This document shows, piece by piece, positions 44,527 to 53,607 of a stretch of DNA of 64,000 bases. A model generated the notes under the pieces. It searched no databases. It had not been told where the DNA came from and was given only the letters and a program-made list of their open reading frames with translations. The position numbers were made by a program, and so were the translations under genes. Origin of the DNA: Paraburkholderia sp. BL23I1N1 (GTDB lineage Bacteria; Pseudomonadota; Gammaproteobacteria; Burkholderiales; Burkholderiaceae); NCBI RefSeq assembly GCF_003610295.1, contig NZ_RAPV01000001.1, positions 6,634,001 to 6,698,000 on the forward strand. Reading direction: 5' to 3'. The first letter of the stretch is position 1; each line of letters begins with the position of its first letter.

Positions 44527-45665
44527 AGAAGCACATTCCGTTTTCGCTGACGCGGTGGTGGGCGATCGTCCTCAAGGAGTTTCTCCAGTTGCGACGCGAC
44601 CGCGTCACTTTCGCCATGATTATCGGGTTGCCGATCATCCAGCTTGCCCTGTTCGGCTTCGCGATCAACACCGATCCAAAGCACCTGCCGACCGCGCTCA
44701 TCATTCACGACCAGAGCGAGTTTTCCCGCAGTTTTGTGGCGGCAATGACGAACTCGGCCTATTTCGACATCGTCGAAACCTTGCCCGACGAGGAAGCGGG
44801 CCGCCGCGCACTCGCCCAGGGAAAAGTGCAATTCGTGCTTAACGTACCGGTCGATTTCTCGCGCAAACTGTTGCGCGGCGAACATCCGTCGTTGCTGGTG
44901 GAGGCCGACGCCACCGATCCGACCGCGACAAACACCGCCGTTGGCGCGCTTCCAGGCCTTGTTCAACCGGTCGCGGACAAAGACCTCAAAGGCACGCTCG
45001 CGCATCTGAACGGCATTCAAAACGCTTTCGGCGTGCAGGTTCATAACCTGTACAACCCTGAAGGCATTACGCAATACAACGTGGTGCCGGGACTGATGGG
45101 CGTGATCCTGACCATGACGCTCGTCATGATGACCGGTCTCGCGGTGACGCGTGAACGCGAGCGCGGCACGATGGAAAACCTGCTCGCCACGCCGGTCCTG
45201 CCGATCGAAGTCATGACCGGCAAGATCGTGCCCTATGTCTTCATCGGACTGGTCCAGGCGTCGATCATTCTTATCGCCACGCGTTTTGTTTTTCACGTGC
45301 CGTTTATCGGCAGCGCGGTCGCCATTTACCTGTCTGCTTTGCTTTTCATTGCAGCGAATCTGACGGTGGGCATCACGCTGTCCTCGCTTGCGCAAAACCA
45401 GTTGCAGGCCATGCAACTCGCGGTCTTTTACTTTTTGCCGAACATCCTTCTTTCCGGCTTCATGTTCCCGTTCGCGGGCATGCCGCAATGGGCGCAGTTT
45501 ATCGGCAACCTGTTGCCCCTGACCTACTTCAACCGGCTGATTCGCGGCATTTTGCTCAAGGGCAATGGCTGGGCGGATCTCTGGCCATCCGTGTGGCCCA
45601 TGGCGCTCTTCACGGCCATCGTCATGGCCATCGCGTTGCGCTTCTATCGTCGCACGCTGGATTAG
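44523..45665 (+). CDS. ABC-2 type permease (YbhS/YbhR-like)
   Basis: A 380-aa inner membrane protein. One N-terminal TM is followed by a large periplasmic domain (residues ~50-180, with NTAVGALPGLVQPV), then five TMs, including the family block RERERGTMENLLATPVLPIE (about residue 210) and LSGFMFPFAGMP. It starts with GTG at 44523 overlapping the ATPase stop. E. coli carries two related permeases (YbhS and YbhR); only one is present here, so a homodimer is likely. Substrate unknown; drugs or cations are exported by relatives. Confidence 0.92.
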   Translation: MKKHIPFSLTRWWAIVLKEFLQLRRDRVTFAMIIGLPIIQLALFGFAINTDPKHLPTALIIHDQSEFSRSFVAAMTNSAYFDIVETLPDEEAGRRALAQGKVQFVLNVPVDFSRKLLRGEHPSLLVEADATDPTATNTAVGALPGLVQPVADKDLKGTLAHLNGIQNAFGVQVHNLYNPEGITQYNVVPGLMGVILTMTLVMMTGLAVTRERERGTMENLLATPVLPIEVMTGKIVPYVFIGLVQASIILIATRFVFHVPFIGSAVAIYLSALLFIAANLTVGITLSSLAQNQLQAMQLAVFYFLPNILLSGFMFPFAGMPQWAQFIGNLLPLTYFNRLIRGILLKGNGWADLWPSVWPMALFTAIVMAIALRFYRRTLD

Positions 45666-45677
45666 GAGAACACGATC

Positions 45678-47138
45678 ATGAAACAACTCGCTTTACTGTG
45701 TTCGCTCGTGCTGTGCGGCTGCGCGGTGGGACCGGACTTCCAGGCGCCCGCCGCGCCGGACACGCAAACGTATACGCATCACGCAGAGGCATCAGGCACG
45801 GTGTCTTCCGACGCCACGCCCGGATCGGCGCAAACCTTCACCACCGCGGATTCCGCCATGCCGATGTGGTGGCAGCAGTTCCGCTCGGAACCACTCGACC
45901 GGCTTGTCAAGCAGGCGCTGGATCGGAGCCCGACACTCGCGCAAGCGCGCGGCAAGCTGATTGAAGCGCGCGAGAACTACAACGCTCAGGCCGGCGCGAC
46001 ACAATTTCCGAGTGTCGACGCCAGTATTTCCGGGACCCGGCAACAAGTCGATCTAGCTGCTTTCGGTATTCCGCATGTCGAGAATCCGGGGCCGTTTTCG
46101 TTATTCAACGCCTCTGTGAGCGTGTCTTATACGTTCGATATCTTTGGTGGCAATCGTCGCGCGCTCGAAGCAGCGTTGGCGCAGGTCGACTACGCGGCAT
46201 TCCAACTCGATGCGGCGCGACTTTCCATTGCCGGCAACGTGGTATCGACAGCCGTGCTGCGCGCTTCGTTGCAGCAGCAGATCCTGCTGACCCAACGTCT
46301 CGCCGATGCGCAGGCGCAGCTGTTGTCGATTATCGAAGCGCGGTTTGCCGCCGGCGGCGTCTCGCAGCTCGACGTGAACAGCCAGCGCACGCTGCTTGCG
46401 CAGGCACGCGCATCGCTGCCGCCCCTCGCGACCCAGCTCGCCCAGGCGAATCATCAACTCGCGATCCTGGTTGGCGTCGCGCCGTCGAAAATAGATTTCA
46501 GCGAAATCACGCTCGCTTCTCTTAATCTGCCCAATGACATACCGGTCACGCTGCCCTCCACGCTCGCGCGGCAGCGGCCTGATATTCGCGCGTCTGAAGC
46601 GTTATTGCATCAGGCTAGTGCGAATGTGGGCGTGGCAACGGCAAATCTGTATCCGAAGTTTTCTTTATCGGCGGGAATAGGTTCTGAGCGCACCAGTATT
46701 CAGGACATCGTGAGCGGACTGAATATCTGGAATGTCGGTCTGAACCTCACGCAGCCGATTTTCCACGGTGGCGAACTGCACGCGAAGAAGCGTGCAGCGC
46801 AAGCCGCTTACGAAGCGGCGTTCGCCGGCTATCAGCAAACCGTCCTGCAGGCACTGCAACAGGTCGCGGATGCACTTGCGGCGCTACGCAACGACGCCAG
46901 CGAACTCCGTGCCCGTAACGAGGCCGCCGTGCAGGCACAGGCCAACCTCGATATCGCGCATGCGCAGTATTCAGCAGGAGGCATCAGCCGGTCGAGCCTG
47001 CTCGATACGCAACGTCAGGCGCTGCAGACCGCCTTGGACCAGACGCGCGCGCAGGCTGCCCGCTTGAGTGACACAGCGGCGCTGTTCCAGTCGTTGGGTA
47101 GCAGCGAGGATGGAGTGATGGTGGGAAGCGCCCCGTGA
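45678..47138 (+). CDS. Outer membrane efflux lipoprotein (NodT/OprM family)
   Basis: A 486-aa TolC-like channel. The lipobox LVLCGC gives an acylated Cys near residue 15, followed by AVGPDFQAP typical of NodT-type proteins. Two OEP repeats are present (WWQQFRSEPLDRLVKQALDR near 75, and RQRPDIRASEALLHQASANV near 300). It completes the tripartite system with the adaptor, ATPase and permease upstream; 12 bases separate it from the permease. It is followed by a hairpin terminator. Confidence 0.92.
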   Translation: MKQLALLCSLVLCGCAVGPDFQAPAAPDTQTYTHHAEASGTVSSDATPGSAQTFTTADSAMPMWWQQFRSEPLDRLVKQALDRSPTLAQARGKLIEARENYNAQAGATQFPSVDASISGTRQQVDLAAFGIPHVENPGPFSLFNASVSVSYTFDIFGGNRRALEAALAQVDYAAFQLDAARLSIAGNVVSTAVLRASLQQQILLTQRLADAQAQLLSIIEARFAAGGVSQLDVNSQRTLLAQARASLPPLATQLAQANHQLAILVGVAPSKIDFSEITLASLNLPNDIPVTLPSTLARQRPDIRASEALLHQASANVGVATANLYPKFSLSAGIGSERTSIQDIVSGLNIWNVGLNLTQPIFHGGELHAKKRAAQAAYEAAFAGYQQTVLQALQQVADALAALRNDASELRARNEAAVQAQANLDIAHAQYSAGGISRSSLLDTQRQALQTALDQTRAQAARLSDTAALFQSLGSSEDGVMVGSAP

Positions 47139-47155
47139 TAGCGCGGCAAAACGCA

Positions 47156-47185
47156 GGCCACGGCAAGCTGACGCGCGCCGTGGCC
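47156..47185. terminator. Bidirectional hairpin terminator
   Basis: GGCCACGGC and GCCGTGGCC form a perfect 9-bp stem with a 12-base loop between the convergent stops of the efflux channel gene (47138) and the lipoprotein gene (47196). A strict T-run is missing, but position and stem strength support termination. Confidence 0.65.
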
Positions 47186-47195
47186 CTGAACCGTC

Positions 47196-48095
47196 TTACT
47201 GCTTCGACAGTTGACCGTAGGCGATCTCCGAGTTATCGGCTGCCTTGATCAGATAGATGATCGTCCGGCGATACAACGTCGTGCTGCCGGTAACGGGCAG
47301 GAACGTGATCGCCGAGCTGCCCGAATAGGTCACGCCCGAATGCAATCCGCAGGTGCTCGTCGTGCCGGTCAAGGTCATCGTGTAAAGGTTCTTGTTCGAA
47401 CCCGGCGTGGTCAGCGCCAGCGTGCCCGTCACACCGCAACCGAGAATCGAGCCAGTAACGCCGCCGGCATTGTCGACCGTGATCGACGTCGAAGTTTGTG
47501 CCCACGTACCCGCGACACTCGACTGGGTGACCGCGAGCGCATTGGCCGGATCGTACTTCAGCGAGAGATTCACGGTGCTGCTGTTAGCCACGTAACTGCC
47601 CGCCAGCGTCTGGTTCGCGGCATACGTCCCGCTGCCCGGTGTCGCCGTGTAGCGGAATCCACCGATCGTCTCGAAGCCGCTGACCAAGGTCCAGTTCGGC
47701 GTGGCGGTGGAGATCGCCCCGAAGAATGTCGACGTGACGATGGTGAACAGGCCGTTGATGTAAGAGAGGTTGCTGGCCGGGTCCACGAAGGCAGTCATAT
47801 TGGTCGTGCCCGATTGCGTCCAGATGCCTTCGGAGCCGTTGCCCGCGGTAGCCGTCGAACCGGCCTGCGGGGACGTCAGACTCGGCAGTGCCTCACCCGT
47901 CAAGGCCGGCGCCGGCGACGACGCGGCCGCGGGTGCGCTGGCGGCGGCCGGCGAGCTCGCGGCAGCCGGCGTGCTGGCCGACTGGGCCGTCGCCGTGCCG
48001 TTATCGCCGCCTCCGCCACCACCGCACGCGGCAAGCGTCAATGAACCCAGAATGGAAACGAGTAGAAGTGATTTTGATTTTTCTTTCATTTTCAT
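47196..48095 (-). CDS. Low-complexity secreted lipoprotein of unknown function
   Basis: A 299-aa protein. A signal peptide ends in the lipobox LTLAAC (Cys ~24), followed by a Gly run and a Ser/Pro/Ala-rich linker with PAAASSPAAASAPAAASSPA. The rest (residues ~75-299) is rich in Thr, Ser, Gly and beta-forming residues with two cysteines (ILGCGVTG, TSTCGLHSG). No clear RBS: starts at 48095 or 48089 are equally possible. It is convergent with one efflux operon and divergent from the other. No family recognised. Confidence 0.7.
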   Translation of the reverse strand: MKMKEKSKSLLLVSILGSLTLAACGGGGGGDNGTATAQSASTPAAASSPAAASAPAAASSPAPALTGEALPSLTSPQAGSTATAGNGSEGIWTQSGTTNMTAFVDPASNLSYINGLFTIVTSTFFGAISTATPNWTLVSGFETIGGFRYTATPGSGTYAANQTLAGSYVANSSTVNLSLKYDPANALAVTQSSVAGTWAQTSTSITVDNAGGVTGSILGCGVTGTLALTTPGSNKNLYTMTLTGTTSTCGLHSGVTYSGSSAITFLPVTGSTTLYRRTIIYLIKAADNSEIAYGQLSKQ

Positions 48096-48471
48096 TTTAT
48101 TAGTTTGAGATGCGGACTCTCAAGGCCGCAATATGATTAGTTGGATCTCGATATACCCCGCGCAAAATCGCGCATTCCTGTAAACGGCAGTAATAGAAAA
48201 GTCTTTAGCAATTATTGAAGAACCGCTTTTCAGCAATACAGGCTTGACGGACGGCACTTTTTTTGATTCACGCCGGCACTGGTAAGATGCCTAATATTCG
48301 TAACGCATATCACGCGCTCGCCCCAAATACGAATATCCATATGAATATCAATGATTTGGAACAGATAATCAGCCGGCACACCGGAAAAAGTCGAAACGAA
48401 ACGGGCGCGCTGGTAAAGTGCCCGTGATTTCGTTGCTCCCCTAACGCATTCACTCACCTCGCGACGCCACA
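48096..48471. other. 376-base AT-rich divergent intergenic region
   Basis: It separates the lipoprotein gene and the YtcA-type operon. It is visibly richer in A and T than its surroundings and includes two direct GAATATC heptamers near 48330-48360 and a TTGACG motif near 48243 that may be a -35 box. No gene is supported. Confidence 0.45.
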
Positions 48472-48801
48472 ATGCCGCTCAAGACAAATCCCGCAGGCGC
48501 CCGCGCCTCGACCGTGCCGCGCATGCCGTGTCTTCCGGCCGTCGCGGCCGTCGTTACCCTCAGCCTGTCCTTGCAAGGGTGTACGCTGCGCGGTGCGCCG
48601 TCGTATGAAATCTTCGGCGCCTACTTTCCGCTCTGGCTGCTGAGCGCGGTAACCGGGTTCGTCGGCGCGCTCATCGCCCATCGGATCTTCGTTTCCACGG
48701 GGTGGGCGCGGATCGTCCCGTTTCAACTCTCGGTGTGCCTCGCCATCGGTCTGACGGTCGCGGTGCTCTTCTGGCTTTCGGGAACAGGACAGCTCTTATG
48801 A
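48472..48801 (+). CDS. YtcA-family small membrane lipoprotein
   Basis: A 109-aa protein with an N-terminal signal ending in the lipobox LSLQGC (Cys ~37), then RGAPSYEIFGAYFPLWLLSA and a second TM (FQLSVCLAIGLTVAVLFWL). This matches the YtcA family, commonly found as the first gene of MdtN-MdtO-MdtP-type operons. A start at 48523 would give a more usual signal length, but both lack a strong RBS. Its stop overlaps the MdtN-like start (ATGA). Function unknown. Confidence 0.8.
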   Translation: MPLKTNPAGARASTVPRMPCLPAVAAVVTLSLSLQGCTLRGAPSYEIFGAYFPLWLLSAVTGFVGALIAHRIFVSTGWARIVPFQLSVCLAIGLTVAVLFWLSGTGQLL

Positions 48802-49847
48802 AAATCGCCGGCTTGCGTAAAGCCTCTGTCAAAGGCCGCGTGATCGCGGGCGTCATCGTCATTCTTGGCGTCGCGACGGCCTGGTACGGCTATGATCGGA
48901 CCACCCGGTTTCCCTCAACAGACGACGCAACGATCGACGCCGACGTCGTGCACGTAGCGTCACCCGTCGGCGGGCGAATCATCCGTCTGCCCGTGCAGGA
49001 GAATCAGCGGGTCGCAAAGGGCGACGTGCTCTTCGAGATCGATCCTGTGCCTTATCGGCTGGCGGTCGCGCAAGCCCAGGCCGACCTCGAACTGGCTCGC
49101 GCGTCGCTCGAAACGCGGCGCAAGTCGATTGTCGGCGAGCGCGCCAATGCAGTCATCGTCGGCGACCAGACCGGCAAGGCGGCGCACAACTACGAACTGG
49201 CCTCGCGCACCGTGCAGCGGCTCACGCCACTCGTGGCGAAGGGCTACGTGCCGGTCCAGCAACTGGATCAGGCGCAGGTCGCACAGCACGACGCGGCGTT
49301 GTCGCTGAAACAGGCGCAGGAGCAGAAGCAGGCCACCGCACAGACAATTGGCGACGAAGCGGACGCCGTCGCCACGGTGCATGCGCGCGAGGCCGCCCTC
49401 GCGCTCGCGAAGCGCGGCCTCGACGACACGATCGTGCGCGCGCCGCAGAATGGCTTCGTCACGGGCTTATCGGTGCTGGCCGGCGAGACGATCGCGCCAA
49501 ATCAGTCGATTTTCACGCTCGTTCACGCGGACGAATGGTTCGCCGTCGCCAACTTCCGCGAAGGGGCACTCGCGCGGATCCAGCCGGGCGATTGCGCGAC
49601 GGTCTATTCCATGATCGACCGAAGCCAGGCGATTCGCGGCAAAGTGGTCGGCATCAGCGCCGGTGTGGCCGATACGGACCGGATCAATCTGCCGCGCACC
49701 TTGCCGATCGTCCAGCAGTCTGTGAACTGGGTGCGGGTCGCCCAGCGCTTCCCCGTGCGGGTGCGGCTCGACGAGCCGGCCGCCCGGCTGGTGCGAATCG
49801 GTGCAAGTGCGATCGTCGAGGTTCGGCATGGCGCAGCCTGCCGGTGA
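48798..49847 (+). CDS. HlyD-family adaptor (MdtN-like)
   Basis: A 349-aa membrane fusion protein with one N-terminal TM (VIAGVIVILGVATAWYGY), a lipoyl half FPSTDDATIDADVVHVASPV, a helical hairpin (residues ~85-200), the second lipoyl half DDTIVRAPQNGFVTGLSVLA and a beta barrel. It should connect the FUSC-type inner membrane protein to the outer membrane channel. The ATG overlaps the YtcA stop, and the stop lies inside the MdtO-like start region (20-base overlap). Confidence 0.9.
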   Translation: MKIAGLRKASVKGRVIAGVIVILGVATAWYGYDRTTRFPSTDDATIDADVVHVASPVGGRIIRLPVQENQRVAKGDVLFEIDPVPYRLAVAQAQADLELARASLETRRKSIVGERANAVIVGDQTGKAAHNYELASRTVQRLTPLVAKGYVPVQQLDQAQVAQHDAALSLKQAQEQKQATAQTIGDEADAVATVHAREAALALAKRGLDDTIVRAPQNGFVTGLSVLAGETIAPNQSIFTLVHADEWFAVANFREGALARIQPGDCATVYSMIDRSQAIRGKVVGISAGVADTDRINLPRTLPIVQQSVNWVRVAQRFPVRVRLDEPAARLVRIGASAIVEVRHGAACR

Positions 49848-51873
49848 ACTGGCCCGCCCGGGCGTCGCGGATATTCTGAAGCTGCTCGCGCCGTACCCGG
49901 GGCGCGCGGCCATGGCGACCCGCATCGCGCTGATCTGCGCGTTGACGGCGCTCGTGACGAGCGCAAACGGCACGCCGGAAGCCGCGATCTCCGCCTATGT
50001 CGTGTTCTTTTTGAGCCGGGCCGACCGGGCACTGAGCGTCGTGCTCAGCACAGCATTGCTGGTGCTGGTCACGGTGATCCTCGGACTGGTCACGGTGGTG
50101 GCCATGTTCTCGCTCGACGACCCCATGTGGCGGGTTGCGTGCATCACGGGATTATCGTTCGGACTGCTGTTTGTAACTTCGGCGAGCAAGCTGCGGCCGG
50201 TGGGCGCGATCCTCGCGATGATCGTCGGCTTTGCGCTTGACGAACTCGGCAGCGTACCGTTCGGCGAAGCGGCGACGCGCGCCCTGCTCTACGTCTGGCT
50301 GATGGTCGCGATTCCGGTCAGTGTCTCGATCGCGGTCAACCTGTTGATCGCGCCGTCGCCGCGCAAGCTCGCGAGCCGCGCGCTGGCGAAGCGTCTGCGG
50401 ATCGCAGCCCGGAGCCTCGCCGAACCCGAGGCGACGGCCGACGCCCTCGGCGAATGCCTGCGCGAGGGCGACGCGGAAATCGGCACATGGCTCAAGCTCT
50501 CGGTGGCCGAAGGGTCGTCGGTGCGTGACGATGTCGGGCCGCTGCGGCAGGCCGTGTCATCGACACTCGCGATTCTGGTCTCGGCCGATCTGGCAGCCAG
50601 CGAACCGTCGGGGCGGCTGCCGGCATCGTTCGCCGCGCCGATTGCGGAGACGCTGAAGAACATGGCCGGGATGCTCGAGGCGGGCGGCTATCCGATCGAC
50701 ATCGAACTCAAGCTGCCTGATGTGGCCGAACTGATGCCGCTCGCGCGACTCGTTGTCGAAAATCTGCGGGATGCGATCGTCCGTTTTGCGATGGTTGAAA
50801 CGCAAGCAGTAGTTGAAGGCCAAGGCGAAGTTAAAACCGGCCCGCGAACGGATGCACGCACCCAGGCTCAAGTCGAAGCCAGCACCACGCCGCCTGCAGC
50901 CAAGGGCGGTGGGTTCTTCCTACCCGATGCATTCACCAATCCCGACCACGTCCGCTACGCGCTAAAAACCACCGTGGCGGCAATGTTCTGCTATCTGCTT
51001 TATTCGCAGATCAACTGGCCTGGTATCCACACCTGCTTCATCACGGTCTATATGGTGTCGCTCGGCACCACCGCCGAGACCGTCGAGAAGATGACATTGC
51101 GGATTACCGGCTGTCTCGTGGGCGCGCTCCTCGGTACGGCGGCAATCGTGTTTGTGACGCCGGTGCTGATGTCCGTCGCCGGGTTGATGGTGCTGGTGTC
51201 GCTCGGTGCGTGGCTGTCGGCGTGGATCGCTTTTGGCTCGCCACGAATTGCCTATGCCGGCTTCCAGATCGCCTTGGTGTTTTTCATGTGCGTATTGCAG
51301 GGCGCGGCGCCTGGCTACGATCTGACGCTCGCGCGGGATCGCACGATCGGGATCCTGATCGGTAATGTGGTCGTCTATCTGGTGTTCACGCGCGTCTGGC
51401 CGGTCACCGTGGCCGCGCGCATCGACACCGGGCTCGCCGCGCTGCGGCAACAGTGGCAACGACTCGCGGCGCTGCCTGATGCCGTCACGCGCCGGGCACA
51501 GGCCGCGAGCGCCATGGCGCAATGCGGCGCGCTGGAACAGGACCTCGCGCTGATGCATTACGAGCCGTCGTGGGTTCGACCCGAAGCGCAGTGGATCGCA
51601 GAACGCCGCAACGCGCTGGCCAAGCTCGACGCGCTGGAAGGACCGATGTTTCTGCTCGCCGAGCAACGGCCGGGCGATGCGGCGGTTGCAGGCTGGCTTG
51701 AGCGGGCGGTGGGTGAAGTCGTGGTGTCGGCAGATGCGGCCTTACCGGAAGCAACAACCAGCGACGACACACGCACTGCTTTGCTAAATCTCGGCTACGC
51801 ACGCCTCACTCAACTTGAACACGTTGCGTCGAACGACGCAGCGAAGGAACTCGCGACCCATGCGCCGGCTTAA
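49828..51873 (+). CDS. FUSC-family inner membrane efflux protein (MdtO-like)
   Basis: A 681-residue protein with two membrane blocks: residues ~25-165 (six TMs) and ~385-530 (six TMs), separated by a soluble domain and an Ala/Gln-rich linker (GQGEVKTGPRTDARTQAQVE). Such proteins resemble aromatic acid/AaeB and MdtO exporters. The ATG at 49828 gives the N-terminus AQPAGELARPGVADILKLL; an in-frame start at 49801 is also possible. It overlaps the next gene by 14 bases. Substrate unknown; aromatic acids or puromycin-like drugs are exported by relatives. Confidence 0.9.
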   Translation: MAQPAGELARPGVADILKLLAPYPGRAAMATRIALICALTALVTSANGTPEAAISAYVVFFLSRADRALSVVLSTALLVLVTVILGLVTVVAMFSLDDPMWRVACITGLSFGLLFVTSASKLRPVGAILAMIVGFALDELGSVPFGEAATRALLYVWLMVAIPVSVSIAVNLLIAPSPRKLASRALAKRLRIAARSLAEPEATADALGECLREGDAEIGTWLKLSVAEGSSVRDDVGPLRQAVSSTLAILVSADLAASEPSGRLPASFAAPIAETLKNMAGMLEAGGYPIDIELKLPDVAELMPLARLVVENLRDAIVRFAMVETQAVVEGQGEVKTGPRTDARTQAQVEASTTPPAAKGGGFFLPDAFTNPDHVRYALKTTVAAMFCYLLYSQINWPGIHTCFITVYMVSLGTTAETVEKMTLRITGCLVGALLGTAAIVFVTPVLMSVAGLMVLVSLGAWLSAWIAFGSPRIAYAGFQIALVFFMCVLQGAAPGYDLTLARDRTIGILIGNVVVYLVFTRVWPVTVAARIDTGLAALRQQWQRLAALPDAVTRRAQAASAMAQCGALEQDLALMHYEPSWVRPEAQWIAERRNALAKLDALEGPMFLLAEQRPGDAAVAGWLERAVGEVVVSADAALPEATTSDDTRTALLNLGYARLTQLEHVASNDAAKELATHAPA

Positions 51874-53440
51874 CCCTTCATTCGCACTGGCGATCCTGGC
51901 CGCAGCGGGTTTGACCGGATGCGCCACGTCGTCGCTGGACATGGCGCCGGACAGTCCCGATCGTCCGTGGCAACCGCAAACGGACTCGACGGGCGCCATC
52001 GTGCCTGGGCCGGCGGCATCCGCTAGCTCGGCTGCATCAACTCCATCGGCTAACTCGTCCACTACCACACACAACTACCAACTTCCCGCAAACCCCGCGC
52101 TCGCCGCCGTGCCGCCTCCGCCTGCACTGGAGCAATCGCACGCCTACAACCTGCCCGAACTCATCGATCTGGCCGAATCGGCGAACCCACTAACCCGTAT
52201 CGCCTGGAACGACGCACGCAACGTAGCGCTCGCCGCCGGCATCGCGAAGAGCGCCTATCTGCCGCAATTGTCGGTCGCGGCGATGGGCCAATACGCCGAC
52301 CTCCACGGATCGAACACATCCGTGTTCGGCGATTCGTCGGCCACCGCAACGGGGCACGGCATGACCTCGGTGGTCGCGCTGCAATGGCTGCTGTTCGATT
52401 TCGGCGGACGCGCCGCGCGCGTCGAGGCCGCATCGCAGGCATCGGTGATGGCGAACATCGGCTTCACCGCGGTCCATCAGCAGGTGATCTTCGACGTCAG
52501 CGTCGCGTTCTACGCGTACCAGGCCGCGCGTGCCCGCATCGTCACGACGCAGCAAGGACTCGACAACGCCGAAGCGATCCTCGCCGCGGCGCAGTCGCGC
52601 TACAAGCATGGCGTCGGCACCGTCATCGAAGTAGCGCAGGCCAATCAGAATCGCGCGCAAGCCAGGCTCGCGCTCGTTCAGGCCCAGGGCGCGGAAAGCA
52701 ACAGCTATCTCGCGCTGATTGCCGCGATGGGGATATCGCCTCTATCGAAACCCAGGATCGCCGAAATGCCAGCGCACACGCTCCCAGCCATGACGAACGA
52801 TTCGATCGAGCAGATCGTGTCGTCCGCCATCGCCCGACGCCCGGACGTGTTGAGCGCCTATGCCGCCGAACGGGTCAATCTGGCGAAAGTGAAGGCGGCC
52901 GAGTCGGACTTCATGCCGAAGGTATTCGTCTCGGCAAACGGCGCGTACAACACCGGCAGTTCGTCGATTTCGGCAGTCCCGGCCATCGGCCAGCAATTGC
53001 CGACAGTGAACCTGAGCGGCGGCCGTTATGGCGGCAGCGTGATCGTTGGGGTAGCGATTCCGCTGTATGACGGTGGCTTGCGCTCGGCGGTGCTCGCGCA
53101 GGCGCGCAACGACGCCGATAGCGCCTCGACCCGCCTCACGCGAAGCCGCGAGGAAGCGGTCCGGCAAATCGTTGCGGCGCAGAATACGTTGCAGACGAGT
53201 CTTGCCGCGCAAGCCGCGGCCAAAGAACTGCTTGCTGCGGCGCAAACCACGTACAGCGCCGCGTTCGACGCCTATCGGCAAGGGGTCGGTTCGGTGACCG
53301 ACGCGCTGCTCGCGCAGAATCAATTGCTCGCAGCGAAAAACGCGGACGCGGATAGTTACAGCAGCGGTTTGTCGGCTGCGGCGGCGCTGGCGCTGGCGAC
53401 CGGGTCGGTCGAGTCGATTCCGATGCGGGACAATTGGTGA
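51860..53440 (+). CDS. Outer membrane efflux lipoprotein (MdtP/TolC-like)
   Basis: A 526-aa channel protein with lipobox GLTGC (Cys ~21), a Ser/Ala-rich linker and two OEP repeats (YNLPELIDLAESANPLTRIA near 100; EQIVSSAIARRPDVLSAYAA near 320). The ATG at 51860 is preferred over one 15 codons upstream because the signal peptide starts there. It is the last gene of the ytcA-mdtNOP-like operon and forms the outer membrane exit. Confidence 0.9.
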   Translation: MRRLNPSFALAILAAAGLTGCATSSLDMAPDSPDRPWQPQTDSTGAIVPGPAASASSAASTPSANSSTTTHNYQLPANPALAAVPPPPALEQSHAYNLPELIDLAESANPLTRIAWNDARNVALAAGIAKSAYLPQLSVAAMGQYADLHGSNTSVFGDSSATATGHGMTSVVALQWLLFDFGGRAARVEAASQASVMANIGFTAVHQQVIFDVSVAFYAYQAARARIVTTQQGLDNAEAILAAAQSRYKHGVGTVIEVAQANQNRAQARLALVQAQGAESNSYLALIAAMGISPLSKPRIAEMPAHTLPAMTNDSIEQIVSSAIARRPDVLSAYAAERVNLAKVKAAESDFMPKVFVSANGAYNTGSSSISAVPAIGQQLPTVNLSGGRYGGSVIVGVAIPLYDGGLRSAVLAQARNDADSASTRLTRSREEAVRQIVAAQNTLQTSLAAQAAAKELLAAAQTTYSAAFDAYRQGVGSVTDALLAQNQLLAAKNADADSYSSGLSAAAALALATGSVESIPMRDNW

Positions 53441-53607
53441 CCGGAGCGCGCACACAGTGGCATAGATAGCCGGGCCACGGCAGTGCATGTTTTTTGCTTG
53501 ATGACGGTACATGCGGAAGCTACCTGCGGCAATCGTAACAGGCAGGCATGACGACATGCCGCCGCACATCAGGGCCACCGCCCAGGCCGACCCGCGATGG
53601 AGGACCT

